Assembly: GCA_017517865.1 (NCBI GenBank)
Contig: JAFWYB010000047.1
Span: 1 to 34,463, forward strand
Direction: 5' to 3'
Length of the DNA stretch: 34,463 nucleotides
Source: Clostridia bacterium
GTDB lineage: Bacteria; Bacillota; Clostridia; Oscillospirales; Acutalibacteraceae
The notes under the pieces are model-generated. The model was given only the letters and a program-made list of their open reading frames with translations, had not been told where the DNA came from and did not search any database. Position 1 is the stretch's first letter. Each line of letters starts with the position of its first letter. The translations under genes were made by a program, and so were the position numbers. Shown piece after piece: positions 31,539-34,463 of the stretch.

Positions 31539-32672
31539 ATGAAAAAGAACCATAATGATGAGATGACATATACATCCGAGGAAATACTGAATGATCCCTA
31601 CGGCTTTACTCTCAAGGAGATGACCGATGTTTTGGGAGAACAAGAAGCACAAAATTTATTCAATTTGCTGTATAAAAAGAAGCCAAATCCAAAGTATCAG
31701 ACAGTTAAGATAAAGGAAATTCAACAGGGTGGTGACACAAGTAAATACGCTTTTGAGCTAACAGATGGTTACCGCATTGAAACTGTTTGCATTAAAAGAA
31801 AAACAGGAACAACAGTTTGCGTGAGTACAATGGTTGGCTGCCCTGTTGGTTGTATATTTTGCGAATCTGGTAGCAATGGATTTATTAGAAATTTAACGCC
31901 CTCAGAAATTGTTCAGCAAGTTGTTCTGCTGAAAGAAAAAGTCAATAGAATCGTCTATATGGGGATGGGAGAACCATTGTTTAACTACAATTCTCTTATA
32001 AAATCCATTCATATTTTACGTGATCGAAACGGATACAACTTCCCCACAGACGGAATTACAGTTTCAACTGTAGGCCCTTTGAAACAATTGAAAAAGTTGA
32101 GAGAAGAACACCTAAAAATTCAATTAACGCTTTCACTTCACGCAACTAATCAAACGACAAGAGACAAGGTTATACCGCACATGAGCGGAAACAAAATTGA
32201 AGATGTAGTGGAAGCGGTCCTGTCTTATTCAGAACGCCATAATAGAAAGATTACGATAGCGTATCTGTTATTACCTGGAGTTAATGACAGGCCTTCGGAT
32301 GTTCGTCAATTAAGTCGGTGGTTTCGTGGAAAAAACGTTTTAATTAACTTGTTACAATACAATAACACTAAATGCTTTGATATGAAGAGTCCAAACAAAC
32401 AACAATTGGTTGCATTTAAAAATTTGTTGGAACGTGAAGGCTTAGAGGTGAAGCTTCGTGAATCAAGAGGCGGAAAAATAAAGGCTGCGTGCGGTCAATT
32501 AGTTAGTGAACATAACAAAAAAGGGAGAGTGGCTCCTATGAGTATCCCTCAAAGTAAAAGTTCTACGCGATCGGTCCCCTCCAAAAAAGCAGAGCAGCGA
32601 GCAACCCCCAATAACCCAAACGGAAAAAAAAACAATTTTAAAAACAAAAAAACACGCCGAACCCCGTATTGA
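31539..32672 (+). CDS. radical SAM methyltransferase of the RlmN/Cfr family, divergent
   Basis: 377 aa. The CxxxCxxC [4Fe-4S] motif is C101-PVG-C105-IF-C108. MGMGEP, TVSTVG and LSLHA barrel motifs follow. The two further cysteines of the RlmN/Cfr mechanism are present: C94 seven residues before the cluster, and C318 in AACGQL, which carries the transferable methyl. Family members methylate A2503 of 23S rRNA: RlmN at C2 (housekeeping), Cfr at C8 (resistance to phenicols, lincosamides, oxazolidinones, pleuromutilins, streptogramin A). Differences from both: after the cluster the sequence reads ESGSNGFIRNL, the N-terminal domain is shorter, and about 59 residues follow C318 as a Lys/Arg/Ser/Asn-rich tail. 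Ribosome site AAGGAGG at 6 bases. The target atom cannot be told from sequence. Confidence 0.88.
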   Translation: MKKNHNDEMTYTSEEILNDPYGFTLKEMTDVLGEQEAQNLFNLLYKKKPNPKYQTVKIKEIQQGGDTSKYAFELTDGYRIETVCIKRKTGTTVCVSTMVGCPVGCIFCESGSNGFIRNLTPSEIVQQVVLLKEKVNRIVYMGMGEPLFNYNSLIKSIHILRDRNGYNFPTDGITVSTVGPLKQLKKLREEHLKIQLTLSLHATNQTTRDKVIPHMSGNKIEDVVEAVLSYSERHNRKITIAYLLLPGVNDRPSDVRQLSRWFRGKNVLINLLQYNNTKCFDMKSPNKQQLVAFKNLLEREGLEVKLRESRGGKIKAACGQLVSEHNKKGRVAPMSIPQSKSSTRSVPSKKAEQRATPNNPNGKKNNFKNKKTRRTPY

Positions 32673-32733
32673 TAATCGGCCATACAGTTAAACATTGTAT
32701 TCAGTTTGTAGTGAAGAGGAAAAGTATAAAAAC

Positions 32734-32808
32734 GTGAAAAAGCTCGAATTAATCAATATAAATAAAACTTACGAACATACAAAGCACCAAAACGGTCGAT
32801 GCCTTTGA
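32734..32808 (+). pseudogene. possible ABC-transporter ATPase, first codons only
   Basis: A GTG at 32734 opens a frame reading KKLELININKTYEHTK, the usual beginning of an ABC ATPase (LELxNIxKTY), then runs into kdpD sequence out of frame and stops at 32808. There is no Walker A. I read it as the 5' stub of an ABC gene cut off by recombination into kdpD. The match is short, so chance resemblance is possible. Confidence 0.35.
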
Positions 32809-33607
32809 AAACAGTATTCTGCTTTCGATCCTTGGAGAATGTGCCTTGGCACTTGAGAGCGAAAGAAACGCGCGAGAGAAGGAAGCCTCTGCTATCCTTG
32901 CAGAGCAAGAGAAGCTACGCGCAAATCTGCTCCGCACCATATCTCACGACCTTCGTACACCTCTGACCTCAATATCCGGCAACGCAGACAATCTGCTCGC
33001 AAATGACGAAGCATTTGATGCGGAAACACGCCGACAGATCTATACCGATATTCGTGAGGATTCCGAGTGGCTCATCAGCCTTGTGGAAAATCTTCTGTCG
33101 GTATCCCGTATGGGAGACGGAAAGAGCGACATACGGATGTCCGCCGAGCTTGTGTCCGATGTTATTGATGAAGCGGTCAGACGCACCGAGAAAAATGCAA
33201 GCGAGCATAAGCTCACCGTCAAGGAAAGCGACGGAATACTGCTTGCGCGGATGGATGCAAGACTTATCGTTCAGGTCTTGATCAATCTGATCGACAATGC
33301 GATAAAATATACGCCAAGCGGATCTGAAATAGAGATCTCGGCAGTCGAAAAGGACAATGAAATTGCAATTACCGTAGCGGATAACGGACACGGAATTGCA
33401 GACGAGATAAAGCCCCGTGTGTTCGATATGTTCTACACAGGTGCTGAAAAAATTGCCGATAGTCGCAGAAGTCTGGGTCTTGGACTGGCACTCTGCAAAT
33501 CCATTGTAAACGCTCACGGCGGTGAGATTACAGTAAGTGACAACAAGCCGCACGGTGCGGTATTTACCTTTACACTGCCAAAGGAGGATGTGGAGATCAA
33601 TGAATAA
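32762..33607 (+). pseudogene. kdpD: 5'-truncated sensor histidine kinase KdpD (C-terminal part)
   Basis: The open frame begins after a TAA at 32759; recognisable KdpD sequence starts near 32790 (VDAFENSILLSILGECALALE, in pieces). It carries the whole kinase core: the HisKA box SHDLRTPLTSIS with the phospho-accepting His, the N box NLIDNAIKYTP, the G1 box DNGHGI and the G2 box LGLGLALC. Missing are the N-terminal KdpD/Usp domains and the four membrane helices, so it cannot sense turgor or potassium normally. No kdpFABC genes are in the window. A TTG at 32846 with GGAG upstream could still give a soluble kinase of about 253 aa. Its stop overlaps the kdpE start. Confidence 0.8.
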
Positions 33608-34295
33608 ACCCTTAATACTCGTAGTCGAGGATGATGCGCCCGTTCGTAATCTTATCACAACGACCTTAAAGGCGCACGACTATAAATTTATAACGGCACA
33701 GAACGGAAACAACGCTATTATGGAGGCTTCATCGCATAATCCCGATATTGTTTTGCTTGATCTCGGACTCCCCGATATAGATGGCGTTGAGGTTATAGAG
33801 AGAATACGCACGTGGTCGGATATGCCTATCATAGTGATCAGTGCAAGAAGTGAGGATAAAGACAAAATTGATGCCCTTGATGCAGGTGCGGACGATTACT
33901 TAACAAAGCCATTCTCCGTAGAGGAACTTTTGGCAAGGCTTCGTGTTACGCAAAGAAGATTAGCCGCGAACCGTAACGAAGGCGCAAGCTCGGTGTTTAT
34001 AAACGGTGCTTTGCGAATCGACTATGCCGCAGGCTGTGCATATCTCGGTGAGGAAGAATTACATCTTACTCCCATCGAATACAAAATACTGTGCCTGCTT
34101 GCAGCAAACGTCGGGAAGGTCTTAACGCATACCTTCATTACACAAAAAATATGGGGCGCGGCGTGGGAGAATAACGTAGCCTCTCTCCGTGTCTTTATGG
34201 CAACGCTCCGCAAAAAGATCGAAGCAACCCCCGACTCACCACAGTATATCCAAACGCACATTGGCGTCGGGTACAGAATGATGAGGGTGGAGTAA
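33600..34295 (+). CDS. kdpE: response regulator KdpE (OmpR/PhoB family)
   Basis: 231 aa. The receiver domain (1-120) has the acidic pocket VEDD, the phospho-acceptor Asp54 in LLDLGLPD, and YLTKPFS with the conserved Lys. The OmpR-type winged-helix domain (130-228) contains HLTPIEYKILCLLAAN and GVGYRM. In intact systems it activates the Kdp potassium pump genes on phosphorylation by KdpD; here the kinase is truncated. The ATG at 33600 overlaps the kdpD stop and has GGAG at 4 bases. An upstream in-frame extension overlaps kdpD and is rejected. Confidence 0.9.
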   Translation: MNKPLILVVEDDAPVRNLITTTLKAHDYKFITAQNGNNAIMEASSHNPDIVLLDLGLPDIDGVEVIERIRTWSDMPIIVISARSEDKDKIDALDAGADDYLTKPFSVEELLARLRVTQRRLAANRNEGASSVFINGALRIDYAAGCAYLGEEELHLTPIEYKILCLLAANVGKVLTHTFITQKIWGAAWENNVASLRVFMATLRKKIEATPDSPQYIQTHIGVGYRMMRVE

Positions 34296-34306
34296 AGGAG
34301 AGCATT

Positions 34307-34463
34307 ATGATAGCATTTATAACTATCGCAGGTTTAGGGTTGTTGGTTTCCATACTCGGCATCATCAATATGACGGGCAATATATCCTCTCTCCATTGGT
34401 ATCATAGGCATAGAGTGACCGAAGGAAATCGAAAGCCGTTCGGCAAACTTGTTGGACTCGGCA
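34307..34463 (+). CDS. small membrane protein (DUF3784-like), cut by window end
   Basis: The first 52 codons only. ATG at 34307 with GGAG at 6 bases, 11 bases after kdpE. A hydrophobic N-terminal helix (FITIAGLGLLVSILGIINM) is followed by GNISSLHWYHRHRVTEGNRKP and FGKLVGLG. This resembles the beginning of small Bacillota membrane proteins of the DUF3784 type, as far as I recall. Function unknown; it is likely in one transcript with kdpE. Confidence 0.65.
   Translation, partial: MIAFITIAGLGLLVSILGIINMTGNISSLHWYHRHRVTEGNRKPFGKLVGLG

Noticed and set aside
32846-33607. An intact short histidine kinase
   Set aside because: The sequence upstream of the TTG is still in-frame KdpD-like, so the gene is better read as truncated, although translation from the TTG remains possible.
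30100-34463. CRISPR array or toxin-antitoxin pair in the island
   Set aside because: The only repeats are two 58-bp copies without regular spacing; the XRE gene's partner is a radical SAM enzyme, not a toxin family I recognise.

Overview
The window reads as a chromosomal segment of a gut-type anaerobic Clostridia member (Bacillota; Oscillospiraceae/Ruminococcaceae-like). This rests on the strong AGGAGG-type ribosome binding sites, TTGACA-N17-TATAAT promoters, a HrcA/CIRCE-controlled groESL operon, host-glycan hydrolases, and gene content. The genus is not determined. Almost everything from 1 to 28.3 kb is on the minus strand except groES-groEL; from 28.5 kb the genes are on the plus strand.

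Layout. (1) 1-140: minus-strand tRNA-Val(TAC) and tRNA-Asp(GTC, cut by the window edge), then an unlisted 47-codon small membrane-like gene. (2) 535-9689: one long minus-strand aromatic amino acid operon, transcribed aminotransferase, pheA, aroB, aroC, a fused aroE-aroK, aroQ, aroA, tyrA, DAHP synthase. It covers every step from PEP + erythrose-4-phosphate to phenylalanine and tyrosine. Two tandem promoters precede it, with a five-codon M-R-F-F-Y micro-ORF between them. (3) 9.9-14.5 kb: WYL regulator, GH2 glycosidase and a zinc-ribbon/SH3 envelope protein. (4) 14.6-15.1 kb: a promoter-to-terminator unit with no intact gene. (5) 15.3-22.9 kb: FAD oxidoreductase with a terminator hairpin in its leader, ECF sigma factor with a membrane anti-sigma-like partner, MFS transporter, lipoyl-less E2-type acyltransferase, class B penicillin-binding protein. 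(6) 23.0-25.0 kb: groES-groEL. (7) 25.2-30.1 kb: GtrA-like membrane protein, GH29 alpha-L-fucosidase, GH18 protein, secreted endonuclease/exonuclease/phosphatase-fold protein.

From about 30.14 kb to the end the sequence is an accessory island. It begins at a 3'-half of tRNA-Pro(CGG) with its terminator, which looks like an attachment-site scar of a tRNA-integrating element. A 58-bp direct repeat of the same tRNA end lies 286 bp away, across a hairpin-rich spacer. The island carries a DUF6809-like small protein and an AT-rich two-gene cassette of an XRE-type regulator and a divergent RlmN/Cfr-family radical SAM methyltransferase. Next come a recombination scar joining the first codons of an apparent ABC ATPase to a 5'-truncated kdpD, then intact kdpE and a partial membrane protein gene. 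The XRE + RlmN/Cfr-like cassette, with its complete catalytic cysteine set, short N-terminus and long basic tail, is the best candidate here for something undescribed: a possible regulated mobile rRNA-modifying, drug-target-protecting gene.

All family assignments come from reading motifs by eye; no database search was run.
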